A program made the position numbers and the translations under genes. Under the pieces are notes generated by a model, which searched no databases, had not been told where the DNA came from, and was given only the letters and a program-made list of their open reading frames with translations. From NCBI GenBank assembly GCA_003168265.1, contig PMSV01000011.1:70420-134419 (forward strand): a DNA stretch of 64,000 bases. The letters run 5' to 3'. The DNA is from Chitinophagaceae bacterium. Lineage in GTDB: Bacteria; Bacteroidota; Bacteroidia; Chitinophagales; Chitinophagaceae. Positions 1 through 9,057 of this stretch are shown here, piece by piece (position 1 is the first letter of the stretch; every line of letters starts with the position of its first letter).

Positions 1-1014
1 TCGCCTTTTGCAACAGCAGTTGTTACCTCGGCAATATTTCTCACCTGTCCTGTAAGATTACTCGCCATCCCATTCACTGAATCGGTCAAATCCTTCCAGG
101 TTCCGGCAACGCCCTTCACCTGAGCCTGTCCACCTAATTTTCCTTCCGTACCCACTTCAAGGGCAACGCGGGTTACTTCTGAAGAAAAGGAATTCAACTG
201 ATCCACCATCGTATTGATCGTATTTTTCAACTCCAGGATTTCACCCTTAACATCCACTGTGATTTTTCTTGACAAATCGCCTTTCGCAACAGCAGTGGTA
301 ACTTCAGCTATATTTCTAACCTGTCCCGTAAGATTGCTTGCCATTTGGTTCACAGAATCAGTAAGATCTTTCCAAACGCCGCCGACTCCCTTCACCTTTG
401 CCTGACCTCCTAATTTCCCTTCTGATCCGACTTCCCGGGCAACACGGGTAACTTCGGCAGAGAAGGAATTCAACTGATCGACCATCGTATTGATCGTGTT
501 TTTCAACTCCAATATCTCTCCCTTGACATCAACTGTAATTTGTCTCGACAAATCTCCCTTTGCAACAGCCGTTGTTACCTCTGCAATATTTCTTACCTGC
601 CCTGTAAGGTTGCTCGCCATCTGATTGACAGAATCCGTAAGGTCTTTCCATGTACCTGCTACTCCTTTAACCTGGGCCTGTCCCCCAAGCTTACCCTCTG
701 TGCCTACTTCAAGTGCAACCCTCGTCACTTCTGAGGAAAATGAATTTAACTGGTCAACCATGGTATTGATCGTATTCTTTAACTCCAGAATTTCCCCTTT
801 CACATCTACTGTGATTTTTTTGGAAAGATCTCCTTTTGCCACCGCAGTTGTAACTTCAGCTATATTTCGTACCTGTGCTGTAAGGTTGCTGCCCATTTGG
901 TTCACGGAATCAGTAAGATCCTTCCATACGCCGCCAACGCCCTTTACCTTTGCCTGTCCTCCTAATTTCCCTTCAGATCCAACTTCACGTGCGACACGTG
1001 TAACTTCCATTGAA
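1..1014 (-). repeat. Tandem 276-bp HAMP-coding repeats in A/B alternation
   Basis: Equivalent codons for the SxEVTRVA motif recur at about 163, 439, 715 and 991, exactly 276 bp apart. Successive units alternate between type A ([22 protein letters not shown]) and type B ([22 protein letters not shown]), which makes a 552-bp higher-order period. Units of the same type are nearly identical in protein but differ at many third codon positions. Confidence 0.9.
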
Positions 1015-1577
1015 AAGAGATTGAGTTGTTTAACCATGTCATTTACTTCCTTTGCAATCCTTGAAAATTCGCCTTGCAACGTGTGTCCGCCGATTTCCAA
1101 TGGCATTTGCTGAGAAAGGTTTCCTTTGGCTACAGAACTGATTACATGTGCTATTTCAATGGTGGGGTGAACCAAATCTGAAATAAGCGCATTTAACGAG
1201 TCAACGCCCGTACCCCAGGCGCCTTTAGCACTAGGCAATTCGATGCGTTGCATGAGCTTCCCCTGCTTTCCGATGGTATTGCCTGCTCGGGTGAATTCAA
1301 GCATCATTTCTTCATTAAGGGAAATAATATCATTTAAAATATCATATATTTTCCCATGTATCCCAATTTTGTCGATGGGCATGCGGACACTGAAGTTGCC
1401 ATTCTTTACCTGTGTCAGAACGGTAAGAAGCTTCGTGCTTTCAGCCGCACCCAGCTCTATGCTTTGCAATTGTTTTTTTACAGGTTGATGGTTGCTTTTT
1501 TTGATGGCGCCATTTGTAGGTTTTTGCTCGCCATTTTTTTTGGAAGGGCTTTTGTAAAGGGAGGATTGGTATGCCAT
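1..1577 (-). CDS. Poly-HAMP signalling protein, N-terminal part (runs off window)
   Basis: The reading frame stays open from an ATG at 1577 to the window edge, so the C-terminus is missing. The product starts [10 protein letters not shown], has no membrane segment and soon becomes a tandem HAMP array. The 92-residue units (276 bp) carry the recurring blocks [23 protein letters not shown] and [36 protein letters not shown] more divergent HAMP-like stretch precedes the array (residues about 50-190). Arrays of about 90-residue HAMP repeats are typical of cytosolic Nik1/group III-type hybrid histidine kinases, and Bacteroidota versions usually continue into GAF, HisKA, HATPase and receiver domains. 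Those domains are not visible here, so 'hybrid kinase' is inference. A response regulator lies divergently 71 bp away. Confidence 0.85.
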   Translation of the reverse strand, partial: MAYQSSLYKSPSKKNGEQKPTNGAIKKSNHQPVKKQLQSIELGAAESTKLLTVLTQVKNGNFSVRMPIDKIGIHGKIYDILNDIISLNEEMMLEFTRAGNTIGKQGKLMQRIELPSAKGAWGTGVDSLNALISDLVHPTIEIAHVISSVAKGNLSQQMPLEIGGHTLQGEFSRIAKEVNDMVKQLNLFSMEVTRVAREVGSEGKLGGQAKVKGVGGVWKDLTDSVNQMGSNLTAQVRNIAEVTTAVAKGDLSKKITVDVKGEILELKNTINTMVDQLNSFSSEVTRVALEVGTEGKLGGQAQVKGVAGTWKDLTDSVNQMASNLTGQVRNIAEVTTAVAKGDLSRQITVDVKGEILELKNTINTMVDQLNSFSAEVTRVAREVGSEGKLGGQAKVKGVGGVWKDLTDSVNQMASNLTGQVRNIAEVTTAVAKGDLSRKITVDVKGEILELKNTINTMVDQLNSFSSEVTRVALEVGTEGKLGGQAQVKGVAGTWKDLTDSVNGMASNLTGQVRNIAEVTTAVAKG

Positions 1578-1648
1578 AGAATTTAATTTATTATTGTGAA
1601 CAAATTTTGAGATAATTTATTTTACAATTGCAATTAAATAAATATTAT

Positions 1649-2068
1649 ATGGGGAAACAAATAAGGAATTTGGTTTTCATAGTTGACGACGACCCGGATG
1701 ACAGACAGATAATATTGGACGCTTTTTTAGAAAATAATTCGGACATAGATTACATTTTTATTGAAAGCGCAGAAGAATTGTTGACCACTTTATATGATGA
1801 CAAAACCAATCTTCCTGATCTTATACTACTTGATCTCAATATGCCCGGGGTGCTTGGTCTCCAGGCTCTCAAAGAAATAAGAGAAAATAAAACATTCAGG
1901 CAGATACCTATCATCGTTCTCACTACATCTGCCCTTGACAGAGACAAAAAACTCTCCTACGAACTAGGAGCAAGTTGTTTTCTGACAAAACCGGACTCCT
2001 TCAAAAAGTTGACCGAAATTGTAAATGCAATTGTTATGCTTTGGTTCTTTCAGGCAGATAATATTTAA
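1649..2068 (+). CDS. Single-domain response regulator (CheY/Rcp1-like receiver)
   Basis: A 139-residue protein that is only a phosphoacceptor receiver domain. The acidic pocket is D13-D14-D15, the phosphoacceptor is D62 in LLDLNMPG, the switch threonine/serine lies in LTTSA (92-95) and the conserved lysine is K114 in TKP. There is no output domain, so it probably works by protein contact, as a shuttle or regulator of a kinase. An upstream TTG (1628) would add seven residues, but I prefer the ATG at 1649 because conserved sequence begins just after it. It is divergent from the poly-HAMP protein, a plausible signalling partner (inference). Confidence 0.88.
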   Translation: MGKQIRNLVFIVDDDPDDRQIILDAFLENNSDIDYIFIESAEELLTTLYDDKTNLPDLILLDLNMPGVLGLQALKEIRENKTFRQIPIIVLTTSALDRDKKLSYELGASCFLTKPDSFKKLTEIVNAIVMLWFFQADNI

Positions 2069-2267
2069 TAATATGTTTTCACACATTTCTAACTTAATTG
2101 CCCTCAGCAATTCCACAAACAATAAGCCATTATTAATTTTATGAATATGTCAATGGTACATGGACCGTTTACTTCGGATAGGCTGTAGAAAATAATCCCC
2201 AAAAAGAGCATTTTTTTCACTCCGCTAAGCCCTTAGATATTCTCGCTTTAAACAACTTCTTAAAGTA
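2069..2267. other. Intergenic, no feature recognised
   Basis: AT-rich spacer between convergent genes (response regulator and Ku). No clear terminator hairpin or ORF was seen. Confidence 0.5.
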
Positions 2268-3044
2268 TTAAGAAGCTTTTCTTTTCTTTGCTGAAAGGCT
2301 CGCTTTTAGTTGCGACATCAAATCCTTGGTCTTGTTATGAACTACGCGCATAGTTGGAGCACGAAACTTTTTCCCTGAAGCCTTTGCTTTTATCAACTTC
2401 ATTAATTCATCCGAATAACTATCCCTGTATTTTGTAATATTGAATTTTGCGCTCGACTGGTTAATTAAATTGACTGCCATTTTTAATTCTGCCTTGCTCA
2501 AAGCCTCATGTTTAGGAATATTAAGGTCATTAACTTTACGTATTTCCTGAGCAAACCGGATTTTATTTAAGATCAATATATTGTCGAGCGGCTTTATAAT
2601 ACAAAGGCTTTCCTTATTTCTCAGCACGAAACTACCCAGTCCTACCTTATGTGTATTTCCAAGTGCTTCACGAAGAAGTGCATAAGCTTTAACCCCCGAT
2701 TTTTCAGGTTCCAAAAAATAAGGGGTTTCAAAATAAATGGATTCGATTTCATCCTCTTTAACGAACTCTTTGATCTCAATCGTTCTTGTTTTTTCCGGGC
2801 TAGCTCTTTCAAAATCATCATCCCCGAGAACGATATATTTTCCGTCATAATCGTATCCTTTAACGATACTTCCCCAACTCACTTCCTTCCCTGTATTTTC
2901 ATTTACACGTTTAAATCGTATCCTGGAAAAATCCTTCTTATCCAGCATGTCAAGGTCCGGTGAACTTTCTTGCGAAGCGCTGAAAATTCGAATCGGTATA
3001 TTAACCAGGCCGAATCCAATCGCGCCTTTCCAAATTGCTTTCAT
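2268..3044 (-). CDS. ku: Ku family DNA-end-binding protein (NHEJ)
   Basis: A 258-residue bacterial Ku homologue. It begins MKAIWKGAIGFGLVNIPI, the standard start of this family, and contains the KRV-x-GKEV region, the KGYDY motif and the YFE-x-PYFLEP strand typical of the Ku core. The basic tail ends in lysine/arginine-rich sequence, as in bacterial Ku proteins that contact DNA and LigD. Ku homodimers thread onto double-strand break ends and recruit ligase D for non-homologous end joining. No ligD is in this window, so the partner must be encoded elsewhere. Length is normal. Confidence 0.95.
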   Translation of the reverse strand: MKAIWKGAIGFGLVNIPIRIFSASQESSPDLDMLDKKDFSRIRFKRVNENTGKEVSWGSIVKGYDYDGKYIVLGDDDFERASPEKTRTIEIKEFVKEDEIESIYFETPYFLEPEKSGVKAYALLREALGNTHKVGLGSFVLRNKESLCIIKPLDNILILNKIRFAQEIRKVNDLNIPKHEALSKAELKMAVNLINQSSAKFNITKYRDSYSDELMKLIKAKASGKKFRAPTMRVVHNKTKDLMSQLKASLSAKKRKAS

Positions 3045-3288
3045 ATCCTTTAATTTAATAAATATTAGTATTCAAAAAAAGTGCCGTCCGCACTCAATAG
3101 TCCAATGCAAAAAAAACATGCTCCCCGGGATGGACAAAGGGGTTGAATTCCACATGATGATCGCGCCTCGCCAATTTCCTAAAAAAAACACCATCATCAA
3201 CAAAACAAAAATACCGTCAATAGCACCTTGCCTTAACAGGCTGGAGGTGGCATTCAGTACAAAATCAGACTGGTCAGGAATAGTTCTC
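3045..3288. other. Intergenic, no gene recognised
   Basis: Between the kinase remnant and ku. Short frames exist on both strands, but none has recognisable protein features. It may be further decayed sequence. Confidence 0.4.
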
Positions 3289-3579
3289 TTAAGAATCATA
3301 AGGCAAATAAATATCAAAGTTGGCACCTATATCGGGCTCGCCGCTGGCTTTGATAAAGCCACTGTGATTCTCAATGATCTTTTTAACGATTGCAAGGCCA
3401 ACACCTGTTCCGTCATATTGTTCCTTTCCATGAAGCCTTTGGAAAACCTCAAAAATCTTTTCACTGTATTTTTGTCCAAAACCGATGCCCTTATCTGAAA
3501 TGCTAGTAGGACAAAAAAACTCCTCCCTGAAGGAAACAAGCCATAGGTTGCGGCCGATTATAATCTGCCGCAAGACCAA
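3289..3579 (-). pseudogene. Remnant of a sensor histidine kinase ATPase domain
   Basis: The 96-codon frame encodes the C-terminal end of a HATPase_c domain: a G1-like motif DKGIGFGQ, then EVFQRLH, and the G2 motif GTGVGLAIVKKIIENHSG, ending FDIYLPYDS. This matches the end of phytochrome/PAS-type bacterial kinases. The N-box, HisKA and sensor domains are missing, and the residues before the G1 motif do not look like kinase sequence. I read it as a truncated, decaying kinase gene rather than a functional protein. Confidence 0.7.
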
Positions 3580-3598
3580 TAGACATTTCTCTGACGCT

Positions 3599-4708
3599 TT
3601 ATAGAGGTAATGGAAATTGCAATCCGGTCAAATATGCTTTTTTTATTCCCTTATGCTGGACCAGGCATTTTATTTTTTCACCCATATCAAAAAAGATGGT
3701 TTTTAGACGGATCATTTGGTCAGGTTTCCAATTTTCCTGCGATTCAATTTCCCTGAATTTCTTCATAATGCCCGTAGCACGCAGGAAATGAGATTGCGAG
3801 GTATAACCGGTTAATTCAAGATTGTTCCTCCTCCCCCAAAAATTTAGAGCAGAGAAATTTACATGTGCCGTGATATCCTGTTCCCCAATATTGATCAACG
3901 GTTTTTCGTTGATCCGGTGCCGATGATAACAGAGTATTGACCCCTTTTTCCGGCGGATATCATAAAGTTCAGCGGAAGTGCCTCCATAGTCGATGGTTAT
4001 CACGAAACCTTCACGAATCGCTTCTGCAATGCTGTTTATCCATTGTATTGCTTGCAGATTGGCTTCAGTCCTAAATCCCATCGGTAAACTAATATCCTGC
4101 TCAGCAAAATAATCTTTCAGCTCAGTGCTAGCAGGTCTTAAGATTTCGTGCAGATCCTGGTTGTAACCAATGAAAATTTCCATAAGTTCGTCCTGCATTT
4201 CAACGGCATGGACCGCAAAATTGTCTACCAGTTCATTTGACAGTATGCAGCCCGATATGGGCGGGAGGTCCTGGATTCGCTCTACCCATCGAACCTTTTC
4301 ATGGAGGATCTGTTTTTGTTTCTGCCGCATGGCAGGGCTTTTTTCAATAATGATATATTCAAGCTCGTCATAAAAATGAACGTCTTTTTCTAAGGCCTTC
4401 AATATATCCCGGCAAAGGCATCCGTCACCTGCACCATATTCCACTACTGTAAAATTTTTTCTTCCCAACAACTCCCACATTTCCTTTAATTGGCTGCTAA
4501 CCAATTCTCCAAATACAGGTGAAAGGGATGGGCTGGTGAAATAGTCGCCATCTATGCCTATTCTTTCTCCGGATGAAGAATAATAACCAATGCAAGGATG
4601 ATAGAGCGCCGATTCCATAAAACTTTCGAAGCTGATCGGCCCATGCTGGCAAATGTTATCAATTATAATATCCCTAAGATCTCCCACACTGATGTTTTTG
4701 AAAGCCAT
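3599..4708 (-). CDS. MidA/NDUFAF7-type SAM-dependent methyltransferase
   Basis: A 369-residue protein of the COG1565 family (Methyltransf_28), whose mitochondrial member NDUFAF7 methylates an arginine of complex I. The N-terminus has the family pattern SFESFMESALYHPCIGYY followed by GDYFTSPSLSPVFGE. The SAM-binding loop is E90-YGAGDG (91-96), and the ILSNELVDNFAVH segment aligns with the conserved NE(L/F)xD region. The substrate in bacteria is not established. It stands alone on the minus strand. Length is typical. Confidence 0.88.
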   Translation of the reverse strand: MAFKNISVGDLRDIIIDNICQHGPISFESFMESALYHPCIGYYSSSGERIGIDGDYFTSPSLSPVFGELVSSQLKEMWELLGRKNFTVVEYGAGDGCLCRDILKALEKDVHFYDELEYIIIEKSPAMRQKQKQILHEKVRWVERIQDLPPISGCILSNELVDNFAVHAVEMQDELMEIFIGYNQDLHEILRPASTELKDYFAEQDISLPMGFRTEANLQAIQWINSIAEAIREGFVITIDYGGTSAELYDIRRKKGSILCYHRHRINEKPLINIGEQDITAHVNFSALNFWGRRNNLELTGYTSQSHFLRATGIMKKFREIESQENWKPDQMIRLKTIFFDMGEKIKCLVQHKGIKKAYLTGLQFPLPL

Positions 4709-4918
4709 ATATAAAAAATTGTGCCTGGTTGGTCTTGATCAAAGGAAAGAAATATATAGGTATATAATTTCCCACCCATTTTCGCTAATGTGCATTTAGT
4801 TTCTCAATACATGACCAGTCTGGCACTTCCATCAAACAACGAGGCTGCAGCAGCAGAACTGGTGGAAGAAGATTAAAGTATCTAAGAAATCATGCTTACG
4901 TTGATTGGTTTTTCTGGT

Positions 4919-4951
4919 AAAATAGCTCATGCAAATGCATGGGCTATTTAT
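4919..4951 (-). terminator. Hairpin terminator after the small membrane protein gene
   Basis: A 13-bp stem with one G-T pair and a 4-nt AAAT loop (arms 4920-4932 and 4937-4949). It lies just past the stop of the minus-strand gene at 4959 and is followed by TTTTA on that strand. It could also work in the plus direction, where TATTTTG follows. Confidence 0.6.
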
Positions 4952-4958
4952 TTTGTCA

Positions 4959-5396
4959 TTAATTGATTTTTCTCTGTAAAGTGATAGAAGCGACAAACGA
5001 AGCGAAAGAACAGGCAAGGATATTTATCAGAAGGACATTCAGGGCTACCAGGGAGCGAAGGCCGCCGGACTTGTCTTCAACCATATTTGCCGGGGCATAC
5101 AATAGCACAGCATGTCTATCCATAAAAAAAACAAAAACAATTACCAGACAGGAAATAACAATGCTAGCTAGTGCTACCTTCATCCCTACGCTAAAAAGCG
5201 CTTTTAGGCCGGGCCTGTCAATTTTGCTGGCAAACACCGCTACAGAAATAAAAACGACTGCCATAAGCAAGAAATTTCCCAGATAAACTGTCCTTAATCC
5301 AGCAAATTGCGGGTTGCCCATCCAGATTATAAATGGGGTGCAGAAAGCAATTGTTTCAAGAAGCGAAAAAACAATATAGAAAGAATTCTTTTTCAT
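4959..5396 (-). CDS. Small four-TM membrane protein, function unknown
   Basis: A 145-residue protein with four hydrophobic segments (roughly residues 7-27, 38-58, 72-93 and 118-138) separated by short polar loops. I do not recognise a characterised family; it resembles the many short DUF-type inner-membrane proteins of Bacteroidota. It is divergent from transketolase, with about 115 bp between the starts, and is followed by a good terminator, so it appears to be its own transcription unit. Confidence 0.65.
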   Translation of the reverse strand: MKKNSFYIVFSLLETIAFCTPFIIWMGNPQFAGLRTVYLGNFLLMAVVFISVAVFASKIDRPGLKALFSVGMKVALASIVISCLVIVFVFFMDRHAVLLYAPANMVEDKSGGLRSLVALNVLLINILACSFASFVASITLQRKIN

Positions 5397-5512
5397 AATA
5401 TAAGATTCGAAAACATCATGCCATAATATCGGCTCTTATAGTTGGCACTTTTGTTGTTTCTCTTTTCCTGCATTTGCATTTCAAATGATTATCTTATAAA
5501 ACCTTAGCGCAT

Positions 5513-7384
5513 ATGTCTTTGGCAAACAATTTTCAGGAAAAAGCTAACCTGATCCGAAAGTGGTGCCTTATATCCACGACTGAAGCAAAATCTGGTCATC
5601 CAACCTCATGTTTATCTGCAGCCGATATAATGACCGTCTTGTTTGATAAATATTTTAAATACGATTTGGCCAATCCCCTTAATTTGTTCAATGACCGGTT
5701 TGTTCTCTCTAAAGGCCATGCTGCACCGCTCCTGTACTCCCTGTTTGCGATAGCAGGGGCTTATCCGCCTGAAGAATTAAAGACACTTCGAAAATTCGGA
5801 AGCCGGTTTCAGGGCCACCCTACTCCAAGATTTATTTACACGGAAGCCGCAACGGGCTCATTGGGACAAGGCTTGTCCGTTGCAGCGGGACTCGCCTTGG
5901 TAGCGAAAAGAGAAAAACTGCCATATAAAGCTTTTGCACTGCTGGGGGACGGCGAACTCGCGGAAGGACAGGTCTGGGAAGCCGGTAATTTTTGTTCCTT
6001 CCATAAGCTTAATAACCTTATTGCCATCCTTGATATCAACCGGCTTGCCCAAAGCGGTCAGACCATGTTTGGGTATGATCTCGAAAAATACATCGAACGG
6101 TTCAAAGGCCTTGATTTTGAAACGATTACCATTGATGGGCATAATTTTTATGAAATAGATAAAGCCCTTGAAAAAGCGACGACCAACCGCACTGACAAGC
6201 CCATTGTGATCATCGCCAAGACAATCAAAGGGAAAGGGGTTTCATTTTTAGAGAACAAGGAAGGCTGGCATGGGAAAGCCCTGAAAAAAGATGAGCTTCA
6301 AAAAGCACTCTACGAGCTCGGTAATATTGACGATAATCTTAGGTTCCAGTTAAAAAAACCGGAATCATTAAGCCTTCTTCGGGAAATAATAATCGGCGGC
6401 CAATCTGATTTTCATTTTGAGAAAGGCATGGAACTGGCGACCAGGGAAATATTTGGAAAAGTGATAACAAGATTAGCGGGAGATAATGAAAACATTTATG
6501 CACTGGATGGCGATGTGAAAAATTCAACATTTTCTGAGGATTTCTTAAAGGCATTCCCCGAGCGCTTTATTGAATGTTATATAGCAGAACAAAATATGGT
6601 TTCGGTCGCTGCAGGGCTTTCACGACTGGGAAAAATTCCCTTTGTAACGACCTTCGCAGCATTTCTGACAAGAGCTTTTGATCAAATACGCATGGCACGA
6701 ATTTCTGAATCAAATCTCAAATTTGTTGGCTCGCATGTTGGAGTTTCAATAGGGGAGGATGGCCCTTCACAAATGGGGCTTGAAGATATCGCCATGTTTG
6801 GAACTTTGCCCGACACAGTGATACTTCAGCCTGCAGATGCAGTTTCTACGGCCAGGCTGGTTCCTTTAATGGTCAACCACAGAGGTTTTGCTTACATGCG
6901 TACGCTTAGGTCGAAAACGCCGGTTCTTTATGACGATGATCAAAATTTTCACATTGGCGGGGCCCATATATTGCGCCAATCAGACGAGGATCTGCTTGTA
7001 ATAGCTGCAAGTGGCATTACCGTGTTTGAAGCGCTAAAAGCTGCCGACAAACTGCAGCAGGAGGGAATAAATATCTGCGTCATAGATTGTTATTCGATAA
7101 ACCCCATTGACAAGGATACCCTTGAGGAGTGCTGCCGAAAACTTGAAGACCCGATCATCATCACTGTAGAAGATCATTTTCTTCATGGCGGCTTAGGTGA
7201 TTTTGTTGCAGAGGCCATTTCAGGCAAAGCTATCCGGGTATTCAAACTAGGCGTTTCTCATATTTCCCAATCCGGAACAGAAGAAGAATTGCTGGCTGAC
7301 GCCGGTATCGATGCCACAGCTATCCTGAACAAGATAAATGAAATATCAAAACATAAAAACCCAGCAGAATTGTATCATTCATAG
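5513..7384 (+). CDS. tkt: Transketolase (full-length)
   Basis: A 623-residue transketolase carrying both halves on one chain. The N-terminal half has the thiamine-diphosphate signature with GDGE at 145-148 and the KGHAAPLLYSL and HPTPR-x-TGSLGQGLS segments. The middle domain includes IAEQNMVSVAAGLSRLGKIPFVTTFAAFLTRAFDQIR, and a C-terminal transketolase domain follows. It transfers two-carbon ketol units in the non-oxidative pentose phosphate pathway. The length and sequence style resemble the shorter animal-like transketolases rather than the roughly 660-residue TktA type. It is monocistronic. Confidence 0.95.
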   Translation: MSLANNFQEKANLIRKWCLISTTEAKSGHPTSCLSAADIMTVLFDKYFKYDLANPLNLFNDRFVLSKGHAAPLLYSLFAIAGAYPPEELKTLRKFGSRFQGHPTPRFIYTEAATGSLGQGLSVAAGLALVAKREKLPYKAFALLGDGELAEGQVWEAGNFCSFHKLNNLIAILDINRLAQSGQTMFGYDLEKYIERFKGLDFETITIDGHNFYEIDKALEKATTNRTDKPIVIIAKTIKGKGVSFLENKEGWHGKALKKDELQKALYELGNIDDNLRFQLKKPESLSLLREIIIGGQSDFHFEKGMELATREIFGKVITRLAGDNENIYALDGDVKNSTFSEDFLKAFPERFIECYIAEQNMVSVAAGLSRLGKIPFVTTFAAFLTRAFDQIRMARISESNLKFVGSHVGVSIGEDGPSQMGLEDIAMFGTLPDTVILQPADAVSTARLVPLMVNHRGFAYMRTLRSKTPVLYDDDQNFHIGGAHILRQSDEDLLVIAASGITVFEALKAADKLQQEGINICVIDCYSINPIDKDTLEECCRKLEDPIIITVEDHFLHGGLGDFVAEAISGKAIRVFKLGVSHISQSGTEEELLADAGIDATAILNKINEISKHKNPAELYHS

Positions 7385-7392
7385 CGACCGGT

Positions 7393-7866
7393 TTATTTTG
7401 ACTTCTTATACAGGCCAATCAATTCGCCTGAACCAATAATATGATCTTTCATTGCACTTTCAAGTTCTGATTTGCCGGCCCCTTTCGCAAGTCCCAGTCT
7501 TTTATCCAAAGCAAATACCCTAAAATGATAATGATGTGTGCCGCTGGGAGGGCATGGACCCATATATCCATCATCTCCTTTTGTATTTTTCCCCTGCGTG
7601 CCTGAACTGCTTTTTTCCTGGATTATATCAGTAGGCTCAATATCCCAAGCTATCCAATGAGTGACCGTGCCGGAGGACGCATCGGGGTCCTCCACTATGA
7701 TTGCGATGCTCTTTGTTTGGGGTGGAAGGTTTTTAATGGAGATTGCCGGGTTCACATTTTCACCTTCGCAGGTGAATTTGGAAGGAATATTCCCGTTTTC
7801 AGTAAAAGAGGGGCTGCTGATCTGCAGTACGACGATCGCGATACCCGATAAAATAGAATTGTCCAT
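7393..7866 (-). CDS. YbhB/YbcL family (PEBP-like) protein
   Basis: A 157-residue phosphatidylethanolamine-binding-protein fold member of the YbhB/YbcL type. Diagnostic features are FTCEGENVNPAISIKNLPP, the DPDASSGTVTHWIAWDI ligand-pocket block, the GPCPPSGTHHYHFRVFALD motif, and a C-terminal helix ending SGELIGLYKK. The N-terminal 12 residues are mildly hydrophobic; I would not call a signal peptide with confidence. The bacterial role is unclear. It is convergent with tkt, only 8 bp from its stop. Confidence 0.9.
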   Translation of the reverse strand: MDNSILSGIAIVVLQISSPSFTENGNIPSKFTCEGENVNPAISIKNLPPQTKSIAIIVEDPDASSGTVTHWIAWDIEPTDIIQEKSSSGTQGKNTKGDDGYMGPCPPSGTHHYHFRVFALDKRLGLAKGAGKSELESAMKDHIIGSGELIGLYKKSK

Positions 7867-7950
7867 ATAGGTAATTTTAATAAGTTATCCCAAGGAATAT
7901 ACCAAAGAAGAGAAAGCGGTCATTTATCTCCGGCAGGTAGCAGATAAAGA

Positions 7951-8319
7951 TTATAGCTCATCAAGGCTCTTGTAGGCGCTTACTTTCATTACTTTTCCCT
8001 CCTCATCTAATTCGATTACGTCAGCAGCCATACCGGATGCCCATTTCCTGTATACCAGTATAACACCCGAAGTGCCCATCAATACCCCAAGCAATTCAAA
8101 TGGAATATGATTGCCGTCTTCAAAACCCTTTAAAAAATGCTTTCTTACCTCTTCCTTTCCAACCAGTTTTCCATCAGCCTTGCTCCAGCGCTTTGCAACA
8201 ACCGGACTCAAAAACTCAACGTCATTGTGATAATGGTTCATCAGACGGTCTATATCTTTCCCGTTCCACGCATTCATCCAATCGTGCACAAGTTCTGTAA
8301 GTTTGCTTTTTGAGATCAT
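7951..8319 (-). CDS. SnoaL-like / NTF2-fold protein
   Basis: A 122-residue NTF2-like protein. The pattern WMNAWNGKDIDRLMNHYHNDVEFLSPV is the hallmark of SnoaL-type polyketide-cyclase/isomerase-like proteins, followed by GKEEVRKHFLKGFE and a closing beta-sheet with IELDEEGKVMKVSAY. Most such small stand-alone proteins have no assigned reaction. It probably forms a dimer with a ligand cavity (family knowledge). Confidence 0.85.
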   Translation of the reverse strand: MISKSKLTELVHDWMNAWNGKDIDRLMNHYHNDVEFLSPVVAKRWSKADGKLVGKEEVRKHFLKGFEDGNHIPFELLGVLMGTSGVILVYRKWASGMAADVIELDEEGKVMKVSAYKSLDEL

Positions 8320-8570
8320 AATTCCTTAATGACTGATTTTTCAACTGCCATATTAATTGTTTCTAATGATATAGTTTTACCTTAAACTATCAGCATCCAT
8401 GCGCTGACGCAAGATCAGTGCATTTTTTGCCAAGGTAATACCACAATAATTTTTCTTATGCTCCTTGGTAATTTCAATAATAAATCAAATAGTTGAAAAG
8501 ATAAGACAGGCCAAATAGTGTTTGAAGACGATTTTGATCATTTACCCTTGAATCAAAAAACCTCAGGAGG

Positions 8571-8589
8571 AGAAGGGATAGCCCTTTTC
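8571..8589 (-). terminator. Possible terminator after the DUF6496-like gene
   Basis: On the minus strand an AAGGG-CTAT-CCCTT hairpin is followed shortly by a CCTC-CT-GAGG hairpin and TTTTTT. The stems are short, so this is tentative. Confidence 0.35.
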
Positions 8590-8811
8590 TTATGCCAATT
8601 TTTTCTTCGGTGAGCTTTTTTTCATATCTGAAGCTTCTCCCTGTTTAGGAACCTTAGCCCCCTCTTTCCTTGCTTCGGAGAGGCCTATAGCAATCGCTTG
8701 TTTCCTGTCAGTGACTTTCTTGCCGCTCTGCCCGCTTTTTAGCTTGCCAGCCTTCATCTCTTCCATTGCTTTTCCGACTTTATTCTGGCTTTCTTTTGAA
8801 TACTTTGCCAT
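8590..8811 (-). CDS. DUF6496-like small basic protein
   Basis: A 73-residue, lysine-rich, highly charged protein. The core MAKYSKESQNKVGKAMEEMKAGKLKSGQSGKK and the segment KQAIAIGLSEARKEGAKVPK match the small DUF6496-type proteins common in soil and plant-associated bacteria. The central repeat resembles the KGG/stress-protein style of disordered small proteins. Function is unknown. It sits in a region rich in stress-related small genes. Confidence 0.75.
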   Translation of the reverse strand: MAKYSKESQNKVGKAMEEMKAGKLKSGQSGKKVTDRKQAIAIGLSEARKEGAKVPKQGEASDMKKSSPKKKLA

Positions 8812-9057
8812 GAATTAAATTTTATAGGTTTTAAAATTTCAAGACTTGATAGTTATAGTTTTCATTTCTAAACTCGTGCCATTTAGATTAGTTATGAACT
8901 TAACCCATGCTGGGAAAGGATTTCATCATTCTGTAACGGTAATGAAGGAAAATATTGCTCATCTGCCCCAGCGTTCTATATCCAGCTCGCGGCAGGTAGT
9001 GCAAGTTATACAACAAGTCAGGTATATGGCTCTTCTGGGCGGTCGGGGCAGCCATGA

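Noticed and set aside
1-1014. Possible CRISPR or satellite repeat
   Set aside because: The repeats are coding, 276 bp long, without spacers, and preserve a HAMP protein frame.
214-1113. Plus-strand frames across the HAMP array
   Set aside because: They are antisense shadows of the repetitive minus-strand coding sequence, which explains their own internal repetition.
3072-3326. 84-codon frame near the kinase remnant
   Set aside because: Overlaps the remnant in another phase and reads as random hydrophobic sequence; no family similarity.
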